From the NCBI GenBank assembly GCA_033977485.1, contig CM066991.1, positions 132,513,999-132,577,998 of the forward strand: a DNA stretch of 64,000 nt, written 5' to 3'. The DNA comes from Hydrangea macrophylla. Taxonomy: Eukaryota; Streptophyta; Magnoliopsida; Cornales; Hydrangeaceae. Of the stretch, positions 12,344 through 25,162 are shown in pieces. The notes beneath the pieces are model-generated. The model saw only the letters and a list, made by a program, of their open reading frames with translations. It did not search any database and was not told where the DNA came from. A program made the position numbers and the translations under genes. The first letter of the stretch is position 1. Every line of letters begins with the position of its first letter.

Positions 12344-15300
12344 GGGCTGCCCTCTACCACATTAAATTATCTCCAATTTCCAAATAATATTTTGACTGCG
12401 TTAAATTACGTACCCACGGCAGACCAACTGAATTGTGGAATCCATTTCCAGAGGTATCATGTGTTGGTTTACCCTCATTCCCTGTCACGGATGAGTTCTG
12501 TTTAACTGAGCAGTCCGATACTAGCTGAAGCAGTCTTTCGCTTCCCTAAAATGTCAACGTTAACAGAAACAAAATAAATCACATAACTATAGTACTCCAC
12601 ATGTCAAAATGGTGGGCTGGCCTATAGACGCACTAGATAAAACTTTAAAAGGACTTTCCAGCTGATGCTAAGGCCAAACTTGAGGCTACCACATGGTATA
12701 CCAGAAATCTAGGGCCAGGCAAATCTGGAATCACCATATATAGTAACATCAACAATTTCACAAGGCAACTTACATGATATTCAGATTAAAGAGAGTAACA
12801 ATAATCCATAAACAATCGAGTACAGAGGGAAAAAACAATCCTAGAGGAAATGTGGTGACGGGGCTATGACGATGAGTGAGTAGTCATTCTCATCTGTCAA
12901 TTATCCATGATAACAAGAGATCATTGCTGTACCCACAGATATATGACAGGTTAAATACATAGGAGTGCTAATAAAATGCTGTGAGATTGGTAAGGCAATA
13001 TTGTAGAAAGTGGCTCTAACACTACCCAATCATTGCAAATTTAAAATACCAGATAATCAACGGTCAAGGAAAGAAAAATACACACATAAAATGGCATTTG
13101 AAAGAAATAAAGACAAATTATTATTGACAGCCAAGAAAAAACATGCAGATGAAATTGGGATCCTAAAGGACTAAGAGACTGAGAAGGATGAATGACTGAC
13201 ATGGATCATTGGCAACACCAAATGCAAATAAAGATGAATGCACTGCGAGCTCCATATATGCTTCCAACTTGAATGCAGTATAAAAGACAGGGTATGGGAA
13301 AATCATGGATTGAGGATGCAGCATACAAATGATTAGATAAAAAAAAAAATTGAATAAAATACTGGCCAATGGAGCAGATTGATAAGATATAACGTGTAGC
13401 TAGACCTGGTAAAGTAAAAAGGAGAATTTATTCAGAAAGTTTTATAAGCAGCACCCATGTTCAGGGGTGGCAATCGGGTTGTGTCGGGTCATAATCGTGT
13501 CGGGTCATAATCGTGCCGGGTCATGCACGGGTCACCCATTTAACCCGTCTAACCCGTGTAGGGTGTCATCAGTTCGGTTTAGTTTAGTTCGGTTCGAACT
13601 TTTACTTTTTTTTATTTTTTTATTTTTCATGTTTTGAAAACCAACCAAAGTGGTCAGCTCGGTCGATTTTTTCGCCTTTTGGTCGATTTTGCCAATTTGG
13701 CCGGTCAGATCGGTATTTTAGTTGTAGGTATTTTAATAAAAAAAGCTAACAGTCCTACTAAGAACACAAACAAGTCTTCCATCAAATGTATCAATTATTA
13801 ACACGTACATCTTAAATACCAAAATACTACAAATATAACAATATCCAACTATTATAAACTTAACACCCAAACACATCCAAACAAAATGAATAAGAAGAAA
13901 TGTTGTTTTTACTAACTGTATAAAGAAATTTCTTCACTTGTCATCTATCAAGAATCAAGATTAATAGTTGTATTTGTCTAATTGACTAATTTGTCTCCCT
14001 CCCAATCCAGCAATCCTGGCGGGCTTCCTCCCTATTTTTAAATTTAAATTTTTTTTTTTTTTTTTTTTTTTTATGCAATGTTTGATACATGAACGCTTCC
14101 AGACTCCAGCTTCCTTCCTCCCTTATTAGTTATTAATTATTATATTTTTATTACATTAGTTATTAATTAATATTTATATATTTACTTGTTTGGTAAGTTA
14201 GGTAACTACTCTTTTTTTTTGTGAGCAAAAAAAAAAAAAACAATTTTAGTTTATATATATATATATATATTTTTAAATAAATATTTTAAAAAACATATAT
14301 ATTTTTTTAATTCTTATTTATATTATTTGCATTTTAGACTTCCATATTATTAAAAATTATTTTTAGAACTAAAAAATAAAAATGCCCTAACTGCACTTAA
14401 ATACTTAATCGGGTCAAACGAGTGGACGGGTTGACCAGCTTCAATCCGTTTATTAATCGTGTCAAACAGGTCGACTCGTTTATGACCCGTGCCCTTATAC
14501 GGTCACCCAAACCAGTTTATTTTTGTGTCGGGTCGAAAATTGCCACCCCTACCCATGTTGTTCAATTTGACTTGATAATGGAACATCGTTTCTTCATGCT
14601 CTGACACGTGATCATATGTAACTCCTACTCTCATCTCTGTTAACTTTTCCAAAGTAACTTATTTTATTATAGCGACACCATATACATGACCTGTAAGGCT
14701 ACAGCTATCGCAACAATATGACCTGTAAAGGCTATAGCTGATTACTATGTCTGGTGGACTTTACCTACCTTGAGAGCTCTCCAGTGAGAGTAAGAACGGA
14801 ATAACACCCAAAAGAATGGGATGTTAGGCAAAGGTAAAACCTGTGAAACATTTTAAAAACAAAAAGTAAAAATTCAGTAGTTTCCATTATTAAGAATGAT
14901 GTATTTGACAATTTGTTGAGGACGAAGAGAATATTAAAGAGATAAATGAGGGTAAAGTATCAGTCAATAGAAAAGGTAGATAACTCAAGTGGTGCATACA
15001 TATATACTTACAGTGAAGGCAGTTGTCAGTGGAAGCAAAGAAACCGATCCATAGAAGTATCTTCTGTGAATAGCACTTCCCCTGATAATGAGATAAGTGT
15101 TTCTTAGTACATAATAAATTCTTCTTAAACCATAGGTTCTTTACATTTATGATTCACATCAAGAACACAATCAAAGAAACAAGTGCATCAAGAATTGACA
15201 GAGCTTCCGCAATGAGGAGTTATACTGTCATGAACAAGAAGCTTCACTGATGTTACAGCAAATTCTAAAACCTCCCCCCCAAACCTAGGTCAATTACAAT

Positions 15301-17526
15301 AGATGAGTATTGAAGAAGCCTTACCTAGTAGCTTTGTCCCGTTATATTTGCTATAAAGCATCTAATTTCTTAGCCCCATTCTCTTGCCTATTCTTCTAAC
15401 ACCAACAGTCATCACTACGTATTATGTTAAGCATCTTTTTAATTTCACCCGTTTGATGAGAATGGCTGAACTGTTCTTCCACAATTTTGAGGCTCAAAAT
15501 AAGGACAAATTATCTACCATGTTTTTATGGTTGGTTCCTAAATTTCTAGAGGTGAGTTCGCAAACCCATCCCAAATTGGAGCCATTCTGACAGTTTCGGG
15601 AGGATAAAGAGCTACTATTAATGACATATAAGTAAATTTTATGGAAAAGATTACGAACGATACAAGGAAAACACACAACACCACGACTAAAGGATAAAGC
15701 AGTGCCGATGACAACAGTGGCACGATAATAGCCCCTAATAAGAATTAACGTTCACAGAAAGGAAAAATATAACAATTACCTTAAGGCGATATGCCTTAAC
15801 CTTCGGCGTACAAGTCGTGGATTTAAACTGCAAAAAGTCAACACATAATCAATAGTTAAACAAAGGGCACCATCAATTTATACATACACACACACACGCA
15901 GATATTAAAAAAGGTAACCAAGGGAAGAAAATCTCAAGTTACTTGTACTGTCCTATAACTTCTTTCTTTACACCACTTGGTATAAGTTTAAAATAACTTA
16001 GTTTATATAACAATTTGCAAGTTAATATTCCACACACGAGTTTGATAGTTATTAGCCCTTCAAGTAGTCAAACATCCATAATTCTCTTCAACTTGGCAAT
16101 TGGCATAATGGAATTCTGACTTAGAGATAGAATAATGAAACAAAGAACATGAAGATCATCAAATTCATCGGAGTCAAACAAAACTCACAAGAACTATAGA
16201 AGAATGGATAAATTAGATTGTACAAACAGTTAGGAAGATTAGAGTGGGATAGCAACTTGGGTAGGTAGGGTTTGGCTATAGGCCAATCCATGCTTAGCCC
16301 AAGTTTTAGCATATTCTTCCCAAGACCGCTAGACCCCAACCGATCCACTGAAGTCTCGCCCAATCTAAATCATCATACACACGTGTATGTACATCAGTTC
16401 AGGTTTGTGCTCAGGGAGGGGTTGTTGTTTGATGCCTTTGCCCAGTCCCACCCAAAATGCAGTCGAGATTCTGATTTTCTAGCCCAAGCCCATCCCTGTA
16501 TTTACAAAGGTACCCCAGGCCCGCTCTATAAGAGAGAGCATAGAGCTGCCATGGAAATTTGAAACTCGTGTCAAGTGTGGGGTAGGTCCTAGTGGGGAAG
16601 TTATAGACACCTTTCTGTGCATAAAGCACACTTTTAATTTCAAAATGTTCCAATTCCCAGTATTTTCTAAGGTTTTCAACAAGACGAGTTTTCACTAAAT
16701 GCAATTAGGGAGTTATATTCCACAAGCATCATTCAATGCTCACCGCATATTTGTACTCACTTGCACATGCATTTCACCTTAGTAAGGCTGAGCAAGCACC
16801 AATTGAGGTGAATGGGGTGGGGGGTTGAAATGTGTTTGAAAATCTCAGTGGTCATAACAGATAAAAGAGCAAAACTGAAGAAAAAGATTACCTTGAGGGA
16901 TACGTAACTTCAAGTTTTGTAACATCCTTGGAAACAGATTTCAAGAAAATCTCAGAAGGCTTAACGCGAGCTAAAAGGCGCAACCCCAAACTACAATCAC
17001 AATTAGATTTCATGAAACGCGAAATATATGAATAAGTGCAATATTATTTCCAAAGCTACAAGTTGTTGGAAGAAGTAAATCTAACCCATAAAGCTTGTTC
17101 TTAAAACTCCCAGGAGGCGCATTTTCAAGGCCCGACCAAGCTCTATCCATCTGTAAATGCATTAAAGGAAGGCACTTCTGATTCTTAAAATACTAACTAG
17201 TACAAAATTAAACTATGGACAACTACATATATATATATATATATACTCATAGTAAAAGTGCAGCGAAATTGAATAGCATGTAAAAGTGCAGCGAAATTGA
17301 ATAGCATGTAGAGGAGTATAGAACGAACCTTATTAGAGACGAAATCAACAAGAAGTTCGGCATTGGAGTTAGGAGTGGAGGAAGAGGATGAGATCTTGTT
17401 CCAGAGGTCTTTGAATGTTGTTGGAGTATGTGATGCAGACTCAGTGTTAAGCACAGACTCCTCAATCGATCTGCTAAAGCACCACTGCCTTCCTCTGATC
17501 GGAAACACCACCACTCTGCCTCTCAT
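11636..17526 (-). CDS. Mitochondrial K+/H+ exchange-related (Mit_KHE1-type) protein, 8 exons
   Basis: The exons are 17329-17526, 17086-17150, 16892-16990, 15780-15827, 15012-15081, 14769-14840, 12414-12545 and 11636-11779. All junctions are GT-AG and phases agree throughout, giving 275 residues from ATG at 17526 to TAG at 11636-11638. The start MRGRVVVFPIRGRQWCFSRS follows no nearer in-frame ATG. The middle has a basic run (LNPRLVRRRLRHIALR, about 121-137) and then a hydrophobic part with FYGSVSLLPLTTAFTVLPLP and FFWVLFRSYSHW (about 144-180), likely membrane-associated. From memory this matches plant members of the Mit_KHE1 family, conserved from yeast and linked there to mitochondrial K+/H+ exchange; the family name is recall, not a search. 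The C-terminal third is hydrophilic. Intron 6 is over 2 kb and houses a hAT element. No frame break was seen. Confidence 0.85.
12313..12342 (+). repeat. Poly-G tract, 30 bases
   Basis: An uninterrupted run of 30 G in intron 7 of the Mit_KHE1-type gene (C on the transcribed strand). Length may be inexact because such tracts are hard to sequence. Confidence 0.85.
13462..14551. mobile_element. Non-autonomous hAT (Ac-like) transposon with 8-bp target duplication
   Basis: The element begins CAGGGGTGGCAAT and ends ATTGCCACCCCTA. The inverted repeats match except for the outermost base (C at one end, A at the other), as in maize Ac. It is flanked by perfect direct repeats CCCATGTT at 13454-13461 and 14552-14559, the 8-bp size expected for hAT. 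Subterminal motifs such as CGGGTCATAATCGTG recur near the left end and GACCCG-type motifs near the right. The 1.09-kb interior is AT-rich with no transposase frame. It lies in intron 6 of the Mit_KHE1-type gene and does not touch a splice site. Confidence 0.9.
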
Positions 17527-17966
17527 AGTCGATTATATACTTTGTGCAACTACGAATGAGGACTATATATATATAGGTAATCACTAATCAATCAATTGAG
17601 TAAGATCTGGAATGAGAAGCGGGGTTGAGAAATACTTGAAGGCGGGTATTGCAAAACCCTAGAAAATTGTTGAACCTCTGATGCTGATAGAATTTGGTTT
17701 TTTGTTGAAAAGGATGAGTGTACATTCAAAAGCGGCGCGCTTTGAGAGAGAGAGAGAGAGAGAGAGACGGGGGGGGGGGGGGGGGGGGGGGAGTGTGGTT
17801 TATTTCAATTTGATGGACCGGTTCACACTATGGCTGCGCTCTCAGTGCTGTTACTGTATTTTAAAGTGAGCTTTTAGAAGTAGGCTGGAGCACAAAAAAG
17901 GGAGTTTTTTTTCAAATTGGGTAAATTGTACTTTTCACCCTTCAAATTTAGATGGTTTGACATTTT
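17527..17966. other. Upstream region of the Mit_KHE1-type gene
   Basis: Includes a TA tract (17566-17576), a (GA)n run (17743-17767) and a 23-base poly-G tract (17769-17791). GGGTAAATTGTACTTTTCACCC at about 17922 resembles the end of a common plant inverted-repeat element. No clear TATA box or gene was identified. Confidence 0.4.
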
Positions 17967-18480
17967 AGACCCTGGCCACGTTTGTTTCACGGAATCACGG
18001 GTTTGGGGGTAGGATTAGGAGGGATTGGACTAATAGTTCATTTTAATTAAATAGTCCGGTGTTTGGGTGCGCTTAAAAGAAAGGGACTAATAATCTTTTT
18101 TAACTAAACAGTCCCCCATATGGGGGACTATCTAATCCTAGAGGAGGGTGTGGTATAAATAGTCCAGGACTAACAATTTAAATGGACTAAGGCCACGTTT
18201 GGATCACAGAGTCGGGATTGGACAATTAGTCCTTTTTAAAAAATAGTCATGGGACAACTAATACCACCTCCCCCATGGTATAACTTAGTCCCCCATATGG
18301 GGGACTATTATTTTAAAATGGACAATTAGTCCCGAGCTCCATAGCCATGCCAAACACTGGACTATTCGATTAAAATGGACTACTAGTCCAATCCCCCTCT
18401 CTGTCCCCCTTTTAGTCCTGCGAAACAAATGAGGCCTAATTGTCTAGTCTTGAGCTTGGCAACCAAATGTGGCCTAAAGT
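17967..18480. mobile_element. Nested or overlapping inverted-repeat MITEs
   Basis: Two pairs of inverted ends can be matched. GGCCACGTTTGTTTC at about 17968 pairs with GAAACAAATGAGGCC near 18422-18436. GGCCACGTTTGGATC at about 18191 pairs with AACCAAATGTGGCC near 18461-18475. The interior repeats TTAGTCC/GGACTA motifs and TCCCCCATATGGGGGACTA, itself a palindrome. The ends resemble common plant GGCC...GTTTGG MITEs. Exact ends and duplications are not resolved. Confidence 0.55.
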
Positions 18481-18776
18481 TTCAAATATGTCATTTTGAT
18501 CCCTAAAGTCGTAATTTGATCCTTCGAGGACTTTTTGCAACGAAACTACATAAAAGATCTAATTTGTCACTATTTTTGGTTTCTCAAATTCATTACTTAC
18601 CATTGGAGATGATCTTTACGTAACTATCTATTTAAGTAACACTACTTTGAATATAAAAAAAAAACACTTTGAATAAAAGTTGAACTACCCCAAAGAAAGC
18701 CATTAATTCAATACCAAACGATGAAGTGTACTATGAGCCCAACTTAGAGAAAATATATATTTGTAATTTTGTATTT
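18481..18776. other. Intergenic sequence
   Basis: No gene seen. The start (AAGTTTCAAATATGTCATTTTG) mirrors sequence just left of the MITE cluster near 17935-17960, suggesting the cluster landed in an older repeat. Confidence 0.4.
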
Positions 18777-18990
18777 CCTTTTTTTGGTAAAAATGAAAAT
18801 GCAGGTAGGTTTTCCCACAATTCCGTCAGAAAGCATTGGGCCTCAACACCTAGGATTAATCTGCAGAGGTCCCCACCACGAGCACATTGGTGTAGCAATT
18901 AGGTGGCTAGGTTTGGCCCAATAGCCGACTGTGGGGAAATTCAAATGAGCGAGGATAAACGAAGTCCTTACCACTAGGTCAACCGGTCAT
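18777..18990 (-). mobile_element. Probable tRNA-derived SINE
   Basis: On the minus strand the unit starts near GACCGGTTGACCTAGTGGTA, in which TGACCTAGTGG fits a pol III A box. A degenerate B-box-like CATTTGAATTTCC follows about 35 bp later. The unit continues through a compact 200-bp body to a T-rich tail. This is the layout of plant tRNA-related SINEs. No target duplication was identified and the assignment is tentative. Confidence 0.4.
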
Positions 18991-19763
18991 TGGTTGTTAA
19001 ATTGTATTTCCAATTGCACTCATTTGCTTTGATATGGATAGTCCATAGGAGTCCACTATCCCCTCAAATCTCGCATCTTTAATCCTTGCACCGTGTTTCG
19101 ACAAGTGAAATAATGGCCAATCACTCATCTTCTTGGGGAAAAATAGAGGAGAGAATACCGGGGGGCGGTCAGATATATCTTCTGACTCCTTCCCCTCTCT
19201 TCCAACTCCTTAATCCCAAATGTACTTTTAATAGGATCATTGTAATTGAGAACAATGATGTTCCATGTGTTGCACCAAAAAAGAAAAAAGAAGCAATTGG
19301 AACAATAATAAAGCAAACAAAAGGAAAGAAAAAATTGTGCACAAAAATTCAAAGTGAAGGCATTTTAAGTTCACGCACAGATATTAATCAACTATGAATC
19401 AATTAGAATTTTGACATGAATCGATTCAGTAGGTCCTTGTTCATATTTCACGCAGTCCCCCCATGCTATTGCTTCCACAGGTGCCCACTAATAAGAATGA
19501 TTCCAATAAAATGAACAAAACCAAAAAAAAAAAAAAGTGTGACACTATTACAGGCAACGAAATGAATTCTTGTGGACTGAGATGTACATACGTGAAGCTA
19601 AACTCACAAGCACCTAGTGAATGAAACACACAATAAACCACACTTTGAAAGAATGAAGTACAGAAACAAAAAAATTAATAATAAATGTGTGGCTACTATA
19701 GTACACTACGATACATATTTAGTAATCAGGCCAAACCAATCATATTCTACGGAGGTCCATCTT
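18991..19763. other. Intergenic sequence downstream of the O-fucosyltransferase gene
   Basis: No gene could be supported. Open frames here are short, lack recognisable domains and overlap on both strands. The right part should contain the 3' UTR of the minus-strand gene ending at 19764. Confidence 0.45.
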
Positions 19764-22423
19764 TTATTCTTCATCATCCGCAGTAAAATTTGGCTGTTCA
19801 CCCTGGCAGATGTACTCGTCACAAAGTGATGCCGATCCCCAGTCCTTACGGAGCCGCAGAATGTCTTCGGTGAAAGTTGATCCAGAGGATCCAATGAACA
19901 CGGTAGCCATTGCACAAATTGTCTTATCCAGCATAGCTTCCACCTTCAAAGTGAATATTCAAACTATTATGTGATAATTTATGATAGATAAGATAACCAA
20001 GCATTCTTTGAAATGCAATTTTGCGGATTAAATTCAAAATAAAGCAGGTTGAACTCAGAAGTGCCCTATACTGTTATCAGTTTCCAAATGCATTAACAAG
20101 TAAATTGCACCCATTTCATCCAGAAAACAAACACACAGGAAAATTTCAGGGGGAAAATCAAACTAATTGCCACATGATCCATCCATAAGTCTTGTCTGCT
20201 TGTGGGAATGACCAAATATCAAGTTCAAAGATGAGACGGTTCCAAGTATCTGGTTTCAGTGAGAGTGCTCCCACCAGGACTCAAAATGAAAGAATGAAGG
20301 TTAAAGAACTTATAAACTGACCTGTTGATCTCCCTCAAGGCCATGTCTGTACAACAAAGCATCCCATTTTTCGGCTAAATCACGAGCTGGCCGCTTAACG
20401 AGTGGTACGATCTTCCCGTTCAAAATGACTAATGACTGCAGCAAACTGGTTTCACTTTCTGCAGCATCCGTAGAAAGATAAATAACTTGTGTACTAGCTC
20501 TTTCAACCACCCGGTTGATGCAGTTCGCAGCTTGAGGAATGGGGAAAAAGCAACTTGGTTTTTTAGCATTGCTGGGATACAAAGAAAGATGTGTCAGAGG
20601 TATTGCAAAGACACGCTTATCAATGCACTATTATTGAAATTTTGGGTCAATTACGTACAACTACAAATCCCTTCAACAAGATTTGAATAATTCAATATAG
20701 GAGCAATTTATTGAAGTACATACTCTCAGAACAAACTTTACCAAGACGTATGTCATTGCAGGGACAAAGAAAATTCCACAGTAGAAAGCATAAACAGATA
20801 CCAAGTTCACTACAAACAATTTCAAGTGCCAGTGGATTGAAATCGCAAAATTATGCAATTTATGCTAATTGGGTATCGTTGCTGAGTAGTCAATTCAACA
20901 AGAGAACAAAATCTCATACCTGACAAAACAAATTTTCTCAAAGACGCGTGTAAAAACAAATATTTATGAATCTACTACTTGTAATAACAGCTACAACTTA
21001 AAACATTCTTCAAAACTGTTATTAACCTCAAATGCTAATACAGGACTATTGTAGATATTAAAGAAGGAGGTAAGGGGAAGGAATTAGTATACCAAAACTT
21101 CAAGAAGCCATGTCGCCTGAAATGAAGAGCAGTGAACCTCTCTCCCATGAAAGTTTGAATAAAACGTTGTGCTGTAAGCACTATAAGATGACTTGGCTCG
21201 ATCAAAGTCTTGCAATTGTGGGCAAGAGGACCACCAGGATGCATTGCCGACTCTTGCTCCACTTCAGCATAGTATACATCTCCAATTGCAATAACATCGT
21301 CATCAGAAGAGAACTTTTCAATGACATCTTGAGCTGTCCTTTTCTTCGGGTTCTTGATATCTTCAACCCAAGCAGGCTCAAGCTTATTCATTGAAACCCC
21401 CAACGATTTCACCTTCTTGACGTGTTCATCATCCACGTAACAAAGCCGCGGCAGTGAAAAATAGCACATGAACTTGTCTATGTGCAGGTGATTCTTTTTC
21501 ATTTCTACAAACTCTGCAAATGTCACTACAACTTTTCTTCCAAAGCATTTATTAATGTGATCAATGTCCAATACACGATCGTATTGGTAATCAATTTTGG
21601 AGCTCGGAATAACTAAAATGCGGTTGAGAATAGCCGCAAACAACATGTGTTTCTCCAAACAAATCAAATGGTTGGACATTTGGCCAGAAACACAAATTGC
21701 AAACAAGAACTTATTCGATCTGGGCTTCCACTCAATTGTTTTACTATCAGACGATTTCTGATCAACCTTTCGACACCTATCGAGACCACTAAAACCGCCA
21801 AGGGTAGGATCGGTAACATTATCCCCTAAGTCCAATGAATTTCCAGACTGATGAGAAGACAAAAGAACTTGTTGAATTTGTTTGTTCAATGAAATCTGAC
21901 TCAGCAATGCAGATTTCAAATCTTCTAAAGAGGACAATGAGGGCAAGGATAAATGATTTAACGTCGGACTGGAAGTGGAGTTAATGGAAGTGAAATTCAC
22001 AGGATTAAGCAAAGTAGAATTCGATTGATTTACAAATGAAATATTCCATAGCTTGAAAAGCCCTAATTGTTGCTGACTCAGCAAATTCAGAGCGCGCAAT
22101 TCGGATTCTCGCATGAGATCAGCTGAATTATCAAACTTGCCGTCATTGGAATTGGAAACAGTGGTTTGGAATAGATTTCTGATATCAGTAGTGAAATAAA
22201 CGATGACGATGAAAAGCGGGAGGAAAATAGCGAATAGGAACCTCTTGTTGAAGCTGAAATTTGAGAGGTTGAATCGGCGACCGTTATCGAATCTGTTCTT
22301 GAATTCATCAATGTGGAAAGAGGAGCGTTTGGGGGACTTGGCTATGCGTTCGTTGTTGTGATCGATAAGGTTTTGTCGATCTTCTTCTTCGTCGGAAGAA
22401 GAAGAAGAAGATTCTCTATCCAT
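19764..22423 (-). CDS. O-fucosyltransferase family protein (plant GT106-like), 3 exons
   Basis: Exons are 21093-22423, 20322-20571 and 19764-19943, with consistent phases and GT-AG sites, giving about 586 residues. The protein starts MDRESSSSSSDEEEDRQN. An in-frame ATG 45 bp upstream (22468) exists, but it would prefix a hydrophobic stretch and is less likely. A single membrane anchor lies at about 62-79 (RFLFAIFLPLFIVIVYFTT), giving a type II Golgi layout. The catalytic region contains FLFAICVSGQMSNHLICLEK, then ERFTALHFRRHGFLKFC, whose HFRRHG matches the GDP-fucose-binding signature of plant O-fucosyltransferase-like proteins. Near the end come QVIYLSTDAAESE and GSSGSTFTEDI, also typical. 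Such enzymes transfer sugar from a nucleotide donor to protein or glycan; the substrate here is unknown. No break was seen. Confidence 0.92.
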
Positions 22424-22601
22424 TGGTGCCAAAAAAAAAAAAAACAAGCAGAGAAAAATCAAATTCAAGAGCTAACAAATACAACAATCAATCAAATTAC
22501 TGCACAATGTTAGCTGAGAGAGATGATTTGGCGCCGTTTGATCCAAATGCAATAATGTCTTGTCTCTGAATCTCTACAACTGCCTCTTATCTCTAAACAC
22601 A

Positions 22602-22660
<59 letters not shown>

Positions 22661-23126
22661 GACACACTATGCTGTAGCAGTGGTGGTTGTTTTTCAGATT
22701 AAAATAACAGTGATAAAGATCTGGGAAGGTGGTTAGGGAGAGAGAGAGAGAGAGAGAGAGGGGAATGAAGGAAGGAATAAGGATTCTTATTTGGGAAGCC
22801 GTGTGTGTGTGTGTGACAGTGTGAGTGCTAGTCGGTAGAAGAAAATGGCCCCACACCCAACCGCGATGTGCCTCTGCTATCCTTCAAGAAGATGCCGTAA
22901 TTTCTACCAACCAGTTGTTGGACCGACCCGACCCATTCCCCCGGGGGTTACGATGTGGCGTGATGGGCTCACTGAATAATTTCTTGGGCCTCAACTATAG
23001 TTATGGATGGTTATTCATTTTTCATGTGTTTGATAATACTTAAAATGTTTTGACTTAATCAAAAAAGACAAAAAAAAAAAGAATTGCTGAAAATATTCAG
23101 CCAAAAATAGTTACTCCAAAAAATCT
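22424..23126. other. 5' flank of the O-fucosyltransferase gene
   Basis: The presumed promoter and 5' leader contain a long (CT)n tract (about 22604-22645) running into (AC)n (22646-22660), a (GA)n tract (about 22738-22760) and a (GT)n tract (22801-22815). CT-rich leaders are common in plant genes. No unambiguous TATA box. No other gene to 23126. Confidence 0.5.
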
Positions 23127-24030
23127 GGGTAAATTATGCTTACATCCCCTTAACTATGACCCCTCCCAAACCCCCCCCCCCCTTTTTTTTTTTTATTTAA
23201 TATCACTGTCGCACCTGCGTTTTTCGGCACAGTCAGGCTGTCGTGTTGTGGGCCTGACTTTTTTTTAAAGTGGGTGAATGGCGACTTGATTTTTATTGGG
23301 AGTGGTAAAAATAGTATTGTAAGGCCTATTTAAATATTCAGAGTCGCCACCTAACATTTTTGGGTGTTAGGACCCCTGCAAAGACAATTAAAGTAATTCA
23401 TCTTTGACTTAAAAAAAAAAACAGTTTTGAGAAAAGTGAGCCCTTTAAAAGTGTGACTCTTGATAGCCATGCGAAAACCAGAGATCTTTTAAAATATGGG
23501 TTCGGGGACTCGATTATGTCGAGGGAAGGTGTTAGGCACCCTCGAACATCCATACAAAGCACGATTGCTAATTCTAGTGATTTTCATGATAATAGGGCAT
23601 AAATAAAAGAAATAATGTGTGAGAATGTACAAGTGTTGAAAAAAAATGTGATTATGGCCGCACGCAGGTGAGGGGTTGCATACGTATCTCAAGTCGAGAA
23701 TCAGGTCGTACGTAGTTCTGTGCTTTGTACATGTATGAGTGTGTGTGTGCACGTGTTTTGAAAAAGGTTGGTCGATGTAGACCGTGTGAGTGTGAACTAG
23801 TGTTTCAAGTAAAAGTTGGTGTAGCTAGGAACTTTAACATGTACGATGTAATCCTAGACTTTAACCTTTGAAAGAGTGAGTTTTGAAAAAAAGTGATTTG
23901 AGTGAAAAAATTGTGTAACTAGGAATTTTGAAAAGTGATTGTGATTGAAACGAGCTTATGCAAGGAATTGAAGAATGAAATGTATTTTTGTATTTTTTAT
24001 ATTTTTTCATTTTTCTGTTCTTTTATTCCT

Positions 24031-24261
24031 ATGCCGGAGGTAAGGGTCAGTGCCCAAAAGAAATAAAAGAGATTCTTTTGCATTTTTATTTTTTATGCCG
24101 AAAGTAAGGGTCGATGCCCAAAAGAAAGAAAATAGATTTTTTTTTGTATTTTTATTTTATTATGCCAGAAGTAAGGGTCGGTACTCAAAAGAAAGAAAAT
24201 AGATTTTTTTTTATTTTTATTTTTTATGCCGGAAGTAAGGGTCGGTGCCCAAAAGAAAGAA
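24031..24261. repeat. Tandem array, four units of about 65 bp
   Basis: Units start at about 24031, 24095, 24162 and 24226. Each begins ATGCC(G/A)GAAGTAAGGGTC and then has GCCCAAAAGAAAG and an A/T-rich spacer. The fourth is truncated. The array is inside the solo LTR. Confidence 0.85.
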
Positions 24262-25161
24262 AATGTTCGAATTTCCTTTTATCAAAGTCATTGATCAAAT
24301 TGATAAGTTAGGCATATTCGGTTTTAATAAAAGTGGAAAGATGCTCAAATTTCCATTTTATCAAAGTTATTGAGCAACTTGATAAACGTGAATATTTGGT
24401 GAAAGAAAAAGATTTTTTTTTCTTTGTTTTTTTGTTTTGTTTTTTTTTTAATATATTGGACTTTATTCATTTGAAAAAGATCAAACCCCAAATGAAAGAG
24501 ATAAAAGAAAAGTTTTACAAAAATTCATGTCAAAGTGCAATTTTCTCACAGCTTTGAGAGAAATCTCCCAAAAATGGAACGGGGGGGTTCCGGTGCTTCT
24601 AATTTTTTGAAATTTTGAGAGAAAGTTCCCAAATGAGTCTAGTTTCCATGGTAGAAAACCATTTTGCAATATCTTTTGGGGATTGGGAGAAATTGAGTTT
24701 AGAAGCACCTTTACTCAGAAATAGGGACTGCACCGTCAACTGAAATTGGATGATTTTTTACAAAAATTAAACTGATAAAAAAAAATCACAAAAAATCACA
24801 GACGTAGTTAAGAGGCTATAGTTAATGGAAAAAAAAATGGAGTGAAGAAAAAATCTTGAAGTAGTCCAAATAGTGAACGTGATATGGTGTCACTGCTGTG
24901 ATGTTTCTGACAGATTGTATGTCGTGTGTTTGTGCTTTGAAAATGGGTCATATGATTTTTTAAAATTCTGAGAAAAATCTTAGACCAATATCATTGAGTT
25001 AAGAACACTCTCCAATTGGTTTCATTTGGTTTGAATCAAAAATGAATTCGTGGTGATACCTTGATTATCATCACAGTAGTGAACTTTGGCAAAATGGACT
25101 TGGTTCTTCAATGGTGATTGAATTTGATAAGAGAGATGAGAAGGAGGTGAGGGAGTGGGGT

Positions 25162-25162
<1 letters not shown>

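Noticed and set aside
19086..19397. 103-residue plus-strand frame
   Set aside because: A low-complexity Lys-rich tail, a competing frame on the other strand and no recognisable domain or splice context.
22313..22513. Plus-strand frame near the O-fucosyltransferase start
   Set aside because: Antisense to the first exon of a clear minus-strand gene.
24031..24261. Regular repeats that might suggest a CRISPR-like array
   Set aside because: The units are direct tandem repeats with A/T-rich, similar spacers inside a plant LTR; there are no unique spacers or cas genes.
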